From the NCBI GenBank assembly GCA_030142905.1, contig JASJOG010000178.1:310001-374000 (forward strand): DNA of 64,000 bases, read 5' to 3'. Both the position numbers and the translations under genes were made by a program. Origin of the DNA: Heliopora coerulea. Taxonomy: Eukaryota > Cnidaria > Anthozoa > Scleralcyonacea > Helioporidae. Under the pieces are notes generated by a model. That model made no database searches. It was not told the origin of the DNA and was given only the letters and a program-made list of their open reading frames with translations. Shown here in pieces: positions 51,351 to 63,459 of the stretch (position 1 is the first letter of the stretch; each line of letters opens with the position of its first letter).

Positions 51351-54300
51351 ACCATTTAGAAACGATTGTTTATCACTACAAATAACAGAGCAAGGTAACA
51401 GTCGAACTGGTGTCTCAAATCCACAGTGGCTCCGAAGGACTACGGAAGCCATGACCTGTTGTAAGAAATGGGTGTAGTTGGACACTGTTGTAATGCTATA
51501 TTGCTATAAAGTATTACAATTAGCCCTCATTAATTCGACCAGGTCAAATAAACTCCGATATGATTGGCATAAGCGAAAGAAGATACCGAGTAAAACTTGA
51601 GTCTTGTGAGCGAACAGCTTCGAGTGATTGGCGCAGAGTTGACCGCAAAGACGAAACAGGAAATAGTTGGAAATCTCGGCAAGATTTTCTTAGTAGGACG
51701 TTGATGGCGAAATAGAATGCAAACACGCAAGTATTCGCATTCGATCTAGAGATTTAAGCTGCAAGACGACCCCATTTATTTAATTACAACCGATCCACCG
51801 AAGCGTTTCGATCCTTCCTGCCATAAAATGTTTATACGGCATCGCTGCGACGGTCATAGCCTCGGCTGGAAGCTAAATGCACTTTGAACAGGTCAGATGA
51901 GATTTCTCCTCAACCACAAGTCGAAAGTGATTCAGCAATATGAACTCTGAACTTAAAACCCGCTTGAATATTTTGATCAGATTTCCGAATAATACTTGAG
52001 TTGAAATGCAGGGAAAAACGGCGAGAAAAATCTAGTTTAAATTTACACAGCTGCTCGGATAAAAACGCATCAATATCGTAAAGTTGTTTTGAACGACCAC
52101 AATGTCGTTTAGCCACCACCACTGGGACTTTAAAAACACAAGCTAACTTGAGACCGATGAGCTCCAGGCAAAAAGCCATCAACGCAGATATACAATCACA
52201 GAACTGAGTTAATACAAAGTGAATGTGAAGAATTTATGTACTGACAACATGTTTGTCGATTGCGATAAAATTAAGAACATAAAATGCGAAAGTCGTTCGA
52301 GGCCACTGGACCACGTCGACAATTCACGTCCTCTAACGATTGAATTTTACACTAAATTCGGCAGAAGGGATGAAAATTCTTAAAGTATGACAAATGTTGA
52401 CATCCTAAATGCTAAGGAGCTATCAATTTAACATTGTCAAGCGTTCAGCTTAATTTGTCCATGCATGAAGTCTGAAGAGAACTTTGTGACCCATGTCAAC
52501 CCAATATTGAGCTTCAGTCAGAGCTTTGAATTAGCTATCTCCTGACGATTGTAAAACTAATGAAATGACGAAATCCCAGCTGATTTACCGGGAAATAATG
52601 CAAGCCCTCGCAATACGACCTAATGGTTGATTCGTTTGGGTCAAGTCACTTCTTTGATCGGAGAGCACTGATCGAATTTCCTTTAGGAAGGATCTCCTGA
52701 GAAAGTCTCAACTTCGCATACTCTTCTTGGGTACGTTTTTATCACCAGGACTTTTATCATTTAGCTCTAATAGGTCCCCAGATGGTCATAAAAGCGACAA
52801 ACCAAAATAGTCTTGATTATTGTTAAAAGCTAAATGTCGCTTCTTGGCAAAATTCTGACTTCGTGACGACAAATTTTAGAAACCTTCGCTTCGTCCAGTA
52901 TAATGTAAATAACATTCTTCGATGGAATATTTCCACACTTTTCAACGGCGATGTCATTTCCTTGGAGTCAAGGTCTACATCTTAAGCTTACAGTCTTGAA
53001 GCAAGAGTTTTCGTTGATTTGAGTCTATCCCTACTGATCTATTTACTTATACTTAAAAGACACGAACGGTAAACGAAGTGTTGTCTTTATTACCCGCGAA
53101 AACTGTATTTGTACGAAAATTTATAAACAAAACTTTCTTAATCCTAGTGTTTGGCCGTTCCAAGTAATCTAACAACCAGAAGAATGGACCTGTGAATAAA
53201 CAGCAAACTAGAAAAAGTCGTCGAAACGCGACTTCAATTAAGAGATTTCACGAGTGGAGAAAGTTATGACTGCACGCCAATAATTCGCATCACTGATTAC
53301 AATATCCGGCTAGTTGAACTTGGTCTCGCAACCTGTACTTTTGCCGTATTTATTGCATTTAATACACTAGAGTCGATTCAGACAATACCACGTTTACTTA
53401 ATAGTCTAACCAGCGTCCTCCGAGGCGGTGACAGCGAGCACAAAGCGAAGGTCCGAGGCTTTAAAAGACCTTCACTTCGCAACAAGGCCCGTAGACACGA
53501 CTAAACATCACAAAAGCTACATTCGTCGGCCTATCTCGCTCCCTTCGGCTCGGCTTGTACGCGAAGTTAACACAAAGCTGGTAGCTTTAAACTATCATAC
53601 TGCTGTGGTGAACATTTTAAAGTCTCACCTCTTCGTTTCGAAGTTTGCCATTTAATCCTTTTGAAGCTGCGAGGAGACAAAAAGCTCGGGTGAAAAAGGT
53701 AAGTATGGTCACCGTCATTCAAATAAGGGACACATGCAAGCCCATAATGATTGGGCCCCCGGGACGCCAGCCAATCAGCAACTTGGATTTCTCTGGCCTG
53801 TCATGTCAATCAAAGCCGCATGTAATAGGCACAGCCGGTCCTTCCTTCCCCACAATTATCCCGAGCTCTTTAACACAAATTTAGCAAATTAAAGATCTGT
53901 ACGGCTAGAACAAACACAGTGCCAAATCGGACGGATGATCACAATTTTGAAGCAAGGAACACAAAAGTTGTACGCAATCACTCGAGCACGGCGTAGGCGT
54001 GACTTTATAGAAATTATAAACGACTTGATGACAAAGAGACCTTTTTATCCCATTGTGATTCGCGGAGAACAACAAAATCTGATTGGATCGAGTATAATTT
54101 CGAGTGGCCACGCATTGTGAAAATACAAGTGACAACTGATTGTAATTTCTCAACGCGTAGCTTCCATTGTGAACAACAAATCAATGCCAGGTTGAACACT
54201 GGAATTCGAATGACGTTCTCTTGTTTTTCACAGCTGATTTTCTCCGAAAACTCTGAAAAGAAGCGGAAATGTAGACGAGTCAATGGTCCATCTGTTTTGA

Positions 54301-54450
54301 TCAAATAATGCGGATATCCTTTTTTGTCGGAAGATAAGATATTGGATCCGACCAATACCAACCAATTCGCCGTCATTTGCGGGTGCAATGTCACTGAGTG
54401 CAGTATTAACGCACGTTACAGGAAGTGACTACGCAATTTTATTCATAAAC
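51351..54450. other. Spacer with normal CpG content
   Basis: CpG returns sharply near 51360. The stretch 53400-53560 is richer in G and C. It could hold the ZMIZ promoter, but I see no decisive element and no recognisable gene. Confidence 0.35.
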
Positions 54451-54451
54451 A

Positions 54452-54640
54452 TCAGGCGCCTGCGCTACCGTTCGGTTCATAACACTTGCTTGTGTCCATC
54501 GGACCACAGGCTGGGGTGTCGTACTGATAGGAATGGGGACAGATTAATTGGTCACCAGAGCTGCCGAGCTGGGCTCTCTGAACTGCAGTGGGGAACCCAC
54601 TCCCTATCGGAAGACTGCCATTCCCTCGCACAAATATCAG
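54452..54640 (-). other. Possible terminal exon, unrecognised
   Basis: A minus-strand frame of about 60 codons reads GSGFPTAVQRAQLGSSGDQL and CPHSYQYDTPACGPMDTSK, ends in TGA at 54452-54454, and has AATAAA about 9 bases later. GC is higher than around it. No homology recognised and the acceptor is weak, so it may be part of a repeat. Confidence 0.2.
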
Positions 54641-54879
54641 AAAATACGGTCTCATTAAAAGATCAAATTTGGCTATCAAATTAAATGCATTATATCGTAC
54701 CATAACATTAATACACATACACAGTTTTAAGTAAAAATAATGAAGTAAATTCAGCTGTCTGTTAAGTTCAAATAATCATCAACAATCAACTCGTTTCAAA
54801 ATGGCGTAACTGAGTAGTTAAAAAAGTCGGAAATTTTCAACGTGATACTCATGCGGAAGAATATCAAGAAAACATGTCC

Positions 54880-55690
54880 AGTGTGTGGGAGTGTATAAGT
54901 GGAACTCAAATACGGGGGACTTGGCCCCATCTTAACGATGTAATTGACGCACACGATTTATCACTTTGGGATATGCAATTAAGTCTTAAGAGTACAACTC
55001 CTGCTCACTATTCGCAAATCAATGTTTTCATATTTCCTGAAGACTGTTGTCAATAATCGTGCACATCAGATCGAACAATCGTATATGACGTAAAGTTTGT
55101 TTGATGAGATACCTAAATTATTTTCATCATCGTTTTACTCGGGAAAAACCACATTAAGAAGTAAAAAAAAAATGCAAAAGAAACACGGGGAGTAGTTTTA
55201 AACTTCGTTCATGAAATCGCAGGAGGGCGTAACCACTAGAGTGACCTGGGGGAGCGGTTCCCCCTGGGAATCCTGGACCACTCCAAGGTCAATCCAGTTG
55301 TAAAAGTAATGCAACTTTCAACGACTATCAAACACGTCCACAATTGCAGGTGTACAAGATATACTTGAGACATATTCAATACGTTGAGACGCACCCCCTC
55401 TAATCTAAAGGTTGCTCCTCCAAAATTTACCAAGGCTTGATAACAGTCACCCAAATCATAGTGAAATCGCAAATAGTTTCGGTCTCATCTGGACGATGCA
55501 ATTGTCATAGAAGACCGTTAACCCTGGTGAATTCAAGTAACTGTGAAGAGCACAATTCCTGCTCACCATTCGCTCGCGAACGTTGCGAAACATTCCAAAT
55601 TCTCTCATGACTAATTCGCATAGATCAGGATGAATAATCACCTGCGACAGTCGTACGATGTAAAATCAGACCTTACACAAGCGATTTAGA
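54880..55690. repeat. Diverged repeat pair
   Basis: Blocks near 54985-55090 and 55520-55670 share attcctgctcaccattcgc-like sequence and a following GTCGTA...GATGTAAA-like motif. Family unknown. Confidence 0.35.
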
Positions 55691-55797
55691 GAGTCGCTGT
55701 AAGGTTGGCGATAAAAATTGCACCAAAATCGTTGACCAAATCGTAGTGAATGTCACAAATGTAAACGGACCTTAAAGTAGATACTTTGAATCCTTAA

Positions 55798-56054
55798 AGT
55801 CTGGTTCACATGTGAGCGTAAGCATAAGCATAAGGACAAAACAAAAGGCAAAACAAAGAAAGAAAGTCAAGCCTGCGACATAAGGATCGTCATAAGCATA
55901 AGATCATAGTCCAAGCATAAGCCAAGAGCCGAACAAAAGATGAAACAAAGAAAAATTCTTGCTGTTTTGTCTTTGCAAGTTCCAGAGAAGATATCACGCT
56001 TTGTTTCCGTATTGATCTTGTCCTTATGCTTATGTTGCTCGTGTGAAGCAATCT
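55798..56054. mobile_element. Harbinger-like MITE, 257 bp
   Basis: Ends AGTCTGGTTCACATGTGAG and, inverted, AGATTGCTTCACACGAGC, both followed inward by cataagcataaggacaa. TAA flanks both sides (55795-55797, 56055-56057). Ends and duplication resemble the MITE at 13293, suggesting a related family. Confidence 0.75.
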
Positions 56055-56514
56055 TAACTATTATGGACTGTCAGTTCATCAACGAATCAAGGTTTCTCTG
56101 TTGACTTATGTTTGTTGCACAAACTGAGTTCCCGAAAAGGGTTTGGGGTAGTCCGTGACATGTCAAATTCCTTAGATCGACATAACTATTCATGTAGATC
56201 ATGATCAGGCAATCAGGAACGACATTAACAGCGTAGTCATTAGGTAAATAGACCATTGTGCAAAATTTCCAGGTCGTAAATTAGATTCAAGAATGCCATA
56301 AATCCCATCTGTGACATGATACAATTGTCACATACAATTGTTGTCCATGGCATTTGAGATTAAGCCTCAGCAATACCTCCATTCCTGCTGACGATCTTTA
56401 GACTTTTTAAGAATTCATTAATATCTTTTTTTAAGTTGAGTTATAAGGACAGGGATCGTTTTACTATTTAATTGATATTTTATATTCTGTTTATCTCTAT
56501 CAAAATAGTGGCAA

Positions 56515-56585
56515 TGGATGAACCAGGCGGAAAGCGTAGTCTTGTTAGGAATATCAAAGCCCAGCATATAATTTTGAATAAACCC
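56515..56585 (-). repeat. Fragment related to the flank of the 12.1-12.5 kb fold-back
   Basis: On the minus strand this matches plus-strand 12489-12560 at roughly 70-75 percent by eye; both frames encode an ALIF..RLRFPPG string. Likely two old copies of one retroelement segment. Confidence 0.5.
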
Positions 56586-56589
56586 ACAT

Positions 56590-59255
56590 GACTTTTGAAT
56601 TGTATGACATGACTTTTAAATTGTATGTAATATTTTTTTATTGTTTTGCAGATTTTATAAGAATTTTGATTATTTAGGAAGGCCACAGATTTGTAAGTAA
56701 TTTCCGTTACGTGACACTCTTGTTATATATATAAAGTTGAATTTGATTTGATCCGTTCGTGACAGTAGAAATTAAGGAATCGGGGCTGATCTGATCACGA
56801 TAAACAATGTTAGGTGACAGCCATACCGTGTGATATAGATTAGTCTCAAAGTGCATTTTGCACAACTGAACTTTCGAACACAATAACCCTGGTGACTTAG
56901 CGGTAACCACTTGGTTGCCAAGCTACATGTAAATATTGATTTCGGTCGCTTGTGGTTGATTCCCAGTACTGCATTTTTCTATGGGATTTCTGTTTCGATG
57001 AAACACGTAAGCTCGTTCGCTTACGCGTGTTGAGCATCCCACATGAGGTCTCGAAAAAGCGACAAATTTTTCTCCGAAAAATTGTTCCCTGACAAATATT
57101 TCTCCGTGTGTCCGATACAAATTGACAAGTTTTTAATGTGCCAAATGTTGTCCCCCAAAAAATTTACTAAGGTCCCATCAAGTATACCTTCCCAGTACAA
57201 ACGTTCTAGTTACATTATTGGTTTGGTGTCTTCTTTTCGACGCAGGACTGACAACCACATACCCAAGCCATGCCCAAGCTGGTCAAATATAAAGTTACTA
57301 AGTTACGTCTTCATAGTTCTCAACTTCTCGAACTAAATTCGGAATAGTCACGTTAACTCTGATCTTTGCCAGTTGATCCGACGACCCCGTAACATTTTCT
57401 TTAAGGATTTGTCACAGTTTCATCTGGTGTTTCTACTGTTTAATTTTTACGGATTTACGGCAAACTGCCACTAGTATTATGTTCCAGCCACTAAGTTCCC
57501 GGTCGGCTGCGCCGGCGCCAATTTGACTTCATCCGATCTGCGACCAAAGCGTATACAATCAGTCTACTCGACCGCGCGGCAATGGTCGCTCAGTGACTGT
57601 CCAGTGCGTTTCGGGCTTAAATGGACTGTCGCTCCCCTATTCACACTAGCAATTTCTTTAGTTCACCATGCCATCACCATTATTTTAAACTTGTTTTTGT
57701 ACCTTCACCTAACTGATAAACCACTTCATGATCAATACCAAGACAACAACCCGCTAAAATCTTCCTTGTGTTGTGGTATAAGGCCGATTTGTCTACACGA
57801 GTTACGGTGGTTTTTATGAAGGATTTAGAACAGTAAGTTCTTCTAGAACGTTAACATTGTTTTAGAATATTTGACGGTGTACGGTATTTCGTTTGACGAA
57901 CATGATATCATTCCTAAAGAAATTTAAATTCGAGACAGATACTCAATGGTTATCATAGACATCAAGAATTAACGAAGATATGACGTAAGTGCGTAAAGTT
58001 CAAATGCGCAGTGATTTAGTGTTGTGACGTAATCATGGCTACATAAAAAACTAACATTTTTTGTGGTTTTCGGACGTTTTAATTTGCATTATTTTTTTAG
58101 TTGTGATAAGAATCTGCAGAGTCTTCCAACAATTTAACAACGGATTTTTAAGGATGTTTATCTGCTTGATTTTATCAACTTCTAAGTAAAATATGTCTCA
58201 AAAATACTCTAAAATCGTAATAACTTCGTTGAAATTTGATTGTTGAATAATCGGATGCATACATTTTCACAGATCACAGCTCTGGTTCAAATGAAGTTCA
58301 AAAATACTGTATAACAAAATGTCAATAACAGCAAAAATTAAAGGGTTTTTAAATTTTTTGATGGCGCCAACGTGATCTCACCATATTAAATCACCCAAGG
58401 AACAACTATACCTATATATTCCAACACACATACAACATTTTGATTATTTCTTACATCTGTAATCCCTACCTGGAATAACTTGACCGTTAAAATAAACTGT
58501 CCTTGGCAACAGTAGCATAGCAACGAAATACGTCCAATTACCCTTAAACTAGAGAACAAGAGAAATGAATGTCAGCTTTTCATGAAGGTACGAATTTCAG
58601 CTTAAACTCATTGACTTCGTTTCTAGCTTCATGATTTTAATAACTCTTATTTTACTAGGGTATTTAGTTTGGTTTGGTTTGGTTTGGTTTAATTTGGTTC
58701 CGGGTGCTCTCCCCACGTACGTGTCAGCTTCTGTACCACGTGATCTTCTGAGATAAGAGGATTTTTCCAAAACTCTCCGTAACCTTCTCTCATATTCTGG
58801 GAAATTATTCTCAGATCAGATTTCCAAATCGTGCACCGATGTGGAAATGATGAATCACAAGTAAATTGAGATAATGTGACTTGTTATAAAGATAAGCCGA
58901 CTTCGTTACATAGCCCTGTAGAGAACCTTCCATCTGGTCGATAATGGCCACACGCATGTCACAAACAAACTGTAGGTCCCATTGGTAGGTCCTCAAAGTG
59001 CTTGAGTGGCCAATATTGCTTTAATCAGAGCCAGAGGGCAACACTGCAATATTACTCATTTTCGCACGTGATTGTACCGTGACAAAGTGAATGATTTCCC
59101 TTTTGCACATGTGAAAAGACTGTGACAAGTTGACGTCATGTTTACGTTGCTTACGACAGATATTAGTTTTGGCAACTTTTCGGCTGTTTTGCAGGTAAGC
59201 TATAGAAATATTTCCCAGCTCGTTCTCATAGAGAAACAACATACACGGGAACTAA
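56590..59255. other. Spacer
   Basis: No recognisable gene. A short TTTGG pentanucleotide array lies at about 58666-58700. Confidence 0.4.
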
Positions 59256-59458
59256 GGGCCCGTTCACACTAGCTAGTTAGATCGATCTCAGGTCGATCTA
59301 ACTGAAAAGCGATCTGAGTGTGAACGCTTGAATGCGAACTGAGATCGATGCAAACGAGTCCATTTCAAGTGTGAACGCTTTCACGAAGCAAACTGAGATC
59401 AATCTCAGATCAGTCTTGGATCGATTCAAGTTAGATCGATTTCAGTGTGAACGGCCCC
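59256..59458. mobile_element. MITE with GGGCCCGTTCACACT ends
   Basis: About 203 bp with 15-bp terminal inverted repeats (GGGCCCGTTCACACT, GGGGCCGTTCACACT). The interior repeats GATCGATCTCAG and GTGTGAACGCTT. No clear target duplication. Confidence 0.7.
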
Positions 59459-60569
59459 AAAATCTCACCGTTTTTCTCGGGTCCAGGCGGCTCATGCATC
59501 TTCTTTCCGATTGGTACAAGTACAATTCTTATCTGCGCCAGTTTAAATTTGACTTTTTTTTTCATGCGCTCTTATTCAGTGGATATTTTGAAAATCTTCG
59601 AATTTTAGTCTATATTTCGGAGATTTTGGTGGAGCTGGACTAAAAAAGTACTAATTGGACAGTTAAGCTTACTGTTTTATTCACTCATCATCTGTATTTT
59701 GATTACCCATTCAACGGGCCCGCCAAAATATGGCATGACTCGTCAGAGTTGCACCGTGAATGAAAGATTAACTGTATGCTGCTTATCTATTCTCTTGTAA
59801 ACGACTTAAGCTGATAAGCGGATTGCATGTAAGCCGATTAAGATTTACTTAGTGGAAAGATGGCAAAAAAAACTGCAGAAGCTCGAGTGAGTAGATTATT
59901 TGTAGACATACATTTCAGGCAAATCACAGTCCTGTCGCTGGATTGCCAAATCGTCAATGACCCACCAAACCGTTTCGATGACCTGTGTTTCAAAAAGAAC
60001 ACTTATTTTCCTACTCTAGGAATGATAACTAGGCTGTGTGACGTTGACAGCTCTAACAATAAGGGTACCACAGGGTTCGCTGTAACTATAGAGGCCTGAT
60101 GTTTTAGTCCAGTTTGCCCAATGCTATCTGCACAAAGAACAGCAAAACAAATGTTTGATTTATACGTTTAAGCGGAAGCAAAACAGCCGTCAAAAAGATG
60201 TCAGTATATCTTCTATTACCATGTCTTTGGTCAAAGAGCTGGCCTTCTTCGAGCTACAGGAGGCCGGCCCAACCGGAAGGAAAATCACCTGCTCAACGAA
60301 CAAGACTGCCTTATTTCATTCACCATCCCCGTAGGGAAAGTGCAATTCGAGCTGTTCATAAAACTTGTCTATTTCAACTGCACTGCTGAACTTTTCCAAG
60401 TGCGCAGGTATCTAAAAGCTTGAGCTGAGCTGTGATTTGCTTTTGTTGAGGTGCGGTTACATCAGCGAACATGCAGATAATCAGGATTGGATTCGGACTG
60501 GTGTTGAGTCCATCTGGTGGAGGTGGCCTGAGTAAGGGCAAGATACACCCAAACTCTGTGAGTAAGACT
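59459..60569. other. Spacer with two weak frames
   Basis: Frames at 59860-60099 (MAKKTAEAR start) and about 60197-60423 (YYHVFGQRAGLLRATGG) are the only coding-like stretches. Neither is recognised nor has convincing splice sites. Confidence 0.3.
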
Positions 60570-61085
60570 CAGACTGTCCAACCATCCCGATTTCGTCGGG
60601 ATTATCCCGATTTTGCTTGAAAATCCCGAATCCCGACCAATATGCCGTCGGGATAGGAAAAATCCCGATTTTGACATTTGCTTCAAGTAACAAGAAGCCT
60701 AGAAAGATATTTTCGTCAAATTCTAATAGTATAGATATCTTTCGAAGACCCAATCAAAACAATGGCGCCAGTGGTAAACAGACGGATGAAATGAACAGGA
60801 CATAAATTAGACAGGTGGCCTTTAAATAAGTCAGGAATATCCGATTTCTCAAACTTCTTCTCGATGAATATGTCTCTCATTACAATATCATTTCAGTACA
60901 GTAGCATTTTTATAAAAAAACAAGGGCAAACTACGATCAAGTAACGGAACATGTTTGATAGAAATTGTCATCTGGGATAGTTAGAAATCGTGTTTAAAGA
61001 CATCAAGAATGGGGGGGGGAAGCATGCTCCCAGAACCCCCCTCGTAAAATCCCGATTTCGCCAGGTCCTTATGTTGGACAGTCTG
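60570..61085. mobile_element. Non-autonomous DNA transposon, CAGACTGTCC ends, 6-bp duplication
   Basis: 516 bp. CAGACTGTCCAAC at 60570 is inverted at the right end (GTTGGACAGTCTG, ending 61085). AAGACT flanks both sides (60564-60569, 61086-61091). Both sub-terminal regions repeat ATCCCGATTT. No transposase frame. Confidence 0.8.
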
Positions 61086-61091
61086 AAGACT

Positions 61092-62259
61092 GATTTCACT
61101 TTCTGTCATCTCTACATGCTTTACTCAAACCCCCAAAAAAGTACACATCACTGGAGAGTTTACATCCTACACACTTTAAAAATACATCTTACATGACCCG
61201 ATATTTATGTGTAACCCGACCCTAGTCTACTGAAGAGGCCTGGTCATGTGACTGGCCCGTGCTTCCTGTTTCCGTAGTCTTCCAGGGATTACAATCTGAT
61301 GGTAATTTTTTAAGTAAATAGATCAATCAACATTTTAAAGGATAAATTTCTCATTATTTCAAATATGCAATGGAATCCTGAAATTCTCAACCAGTGAAAT
61401 TGGACTTGATCGAGTATTAACACAGATACATTTTGTAAGTATTTATAAATAGTAATACATTCAGCAAGTTAAATAATCCTCAGCGTACTGTAGCATTCTG
61501 TAGCATACTGCAGGAATTATAAACCTGAATGGCATTTCAAATTTTAGTCAAACACTGCATCTGTTTTCTGAACCGTGATTTCGTCATTTCAACTTATAAT
61601 ACGGTTAAAATTCGTATGATAGCGAACTTTAATCTACAGTTTAGACAAGGTAAACAATGTAAACATTGAAGTAATAAATATGAAGTTATTCAAGTTCCGA
61701 ATTTTCCAGAGAATTATCATTTACATCCAGAATAACCAATTTTACGCATTTGTCATAATATTGTAAATGTGCATTCTGCGAATAACGCTCGTTACGTCCT
61801 GAGTTAGTCAGTAAGTGTTTGATTTTACCACTAAATGGCTACTAAAAACTTAGATATGCTGTGGCAGTGAATAACTGAAGAATCCTAACACCCCACTCTC
61901 TACTACCTTGCTTTCGTCACCTCCGACGTTCTCTCAACAGCCATTGGCGGGGGGCTGGAACTGCCCCTTTGGGAAACTTTGATTTGAGATGTTTATTCTA
62001 CAATCTGGAGACACAAAATTGCTTCGCTACCCAATAACGCTCGCCTCTCGTGAAGATAACCACGATTTTAGCCGAGAAAACATCACAAAAAGTTCTGGAA
62101 AATCAGGAGTTGTATCAACAGATACAACACTGTTGGTTGTATCACGTTTACAACAGTTGATTAAACTTTCAATTCTTTGGTTTTTCCTTGATGAAATATT
62201 AATGAGTTTTATGAAACATTGCGGCTTTATGTCGTGCAAAGGATGGTAACTCAGTTTCT
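61092..62259. other. Spacer and 3' flank of the 399-residue frame
   Basis: AT-rich, no named repeat or gene seen beyond the poly(A) candidate at 61992. Confidence 0.4.
61992..61997 (-). terminator. Candidate polyadenylation signal of the 399-residue gene
   Basis: AATAAA on the minus strand, about 260 bases past the stop at 62260. It supports a complete transcription unit but is a weak signal in AT-rich DNA. Confidence 0.3.
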
Positions 62260-63459
62260 CTATGTCATAAACATGTTATTTAAAACATGTTCAATGTTTA
62301 GTTCATTCCGAAGCTCGAGTAAGCATGCGCCATTGCAAACGATCACCTTTTCCAGCTCCTCACAAACGGCCAGTCGCCGTCTACCCGCATGTCGCCTGAC
62401 GAACATATTTCGCACCCGAATATCGGTCAGATGATCCACAACCAGAACGAAGCTCCTCTCCGACTGCGCGTCACCAAAATGTTCACCACGTTTGCTTGAG
62501 TCGCTCACCAATTCCCGACCGTCCTCGATAGCCCCGCATGGATCTTCACTGACGTCTTGTTCTTCGGAAGGCTTCCTATAAACTTGTATTTCAGAGGTAC
62601 TTTTTGTCATTTGGTGGCCCGAGTCGGCCAGTAATCCCAGCTTGCTCTTAGCTTCCGATTTGGTCTTGATTTCATCACAGATCAGCGAATGTGGTGTACC
62701 TCGTGAGCGAAATGATTTACTCTGCGAGAACTGCCTATTTTCGGAAAGAATGTCCGAAAATACTAACTCATTTTTTGCTGTAGTTATTTGCCAAATGGCT
62801 CGTTTCGCTACTGAAACTACACACTTGTTCGGGTTTCCTACTCCATACAAATTTGGTGCACGAAGGTTCAATGTATCCACTCTTTCTTCTATGTTTGCTT
62901 TCCTGATCACTGTATTATCGCGTAGGTCGTCTCCCTGCAGTCGACTTCCTGCGCTTTTCATTTTGCTTATCTTCTGATAACCCCCCAAAAATTTTTCTCC
63001 CGAATTTTTCTCTGGACTCACACTTATACCATCTCTTTTGCCAAATTTTAAATCCTCATCTTTCAGGATCATTTCAGGTAAAACAGCTTCTTTCGTGGGT
63101 TTCCCCTCTATCGTCTCCAAAGATTGAACTTTATCCCTCCTCAAGGACACGTAAGGGGGTGTCCATTCTAAACCTACTATGCTTTTTCGTCGATAAACTG
63201 GCCGACATGGGGTGTACGTTACTACGCATCTATTGTCCACCAAAAGTGGTTGTAACTCCTCATATGAATCAGGACTTGAGTAGGTCGGACTGTGTTCGTG
63301 TCTTTCATATCCTCGCTTCGAACGTTGCCTTGTATACGAGGCTGGATCATGGAACAGCTGGATATCGTCGTTTCCAGCCAGCATCGATTGTTTCTCCTCA
63401 TCACAACTATTTCCAGCGTTTTTCGCTTTCATTTTTGCGAAAGGATTTCGACCAAGCAT
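62260..63459 (-). CDS. Unrecognised 399-residue single-exon protein
   Basis: This is by far the longest open frame in the window, more than twice the next one, so chance is unlikely at this base composition. Start ATG at 63457-63459 has G at -3 and an in-frame TGA about nine codons upstream, so the start is well fixed if unspliced. I do not recognise the protein. It has no signal peptide or membrane segment, is rich in K, R, E, S and D, and looks mostly disordered. An RRKS motif near residue 90 resembles a basophilic kinase site. The C-terminal 65 residues look more ordered: RSFVLVVDHLTDIRV, then a basic run, then AVCEELEKVIVCNGACLLEL. An AATAAA lies about 260 bases after the stop. It could be a lineage-restricted gene, an intronless retrocopy, or the last exon of a larger gene. 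Confidence 0.72.
   Translation of the reverse strand: MLGRNPFAKMKAKNAGNSCDEEKQSMLAGNDDIQLFHDPASYTRQRSKRGYERHEHSPTYSSPDSYEELQPLLVDNRCVVTYTPCRPVYRRKSIVGLEWTPPYVSLRRDKVQSLETIEGKPTKEAVLPEMILKDEDLKFGKRDGISVSPEKNSGEKFLGGYQKISKMKSAGSRLQGDDLRDNTVIRKANIEERVDTLNLRAPNLYGVGNPNKCVVSVAKRAIWQITTAKNELVFSDILSENRQFSQSKSFRSRGTPHSLICDEIKTKSEAKSKLGLLADSGHQMTKSTSEIQVYRKPSEEQDVSEDPCGAIEDGRELVSDSSKRGEHFGDAQSERSFVLVVDHLTDIRVRNMFVRRHAGRRRLAVCEELEKVIVCNGACLLELRNELNIEHVLNNMFMT

Noticed and set aside
59860..60099. 79-residue frame starting MAKKTAEAR
   Set aside because: No homology recognised, no polyadenylation or splice support; length is within chance expectation.
60190..60423. Open frame of about 73 codons (YYHVFGQRAGLLRATGG...)
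   Set aside because: No start codon in frame, uncertain acceptor, no recognised relative.
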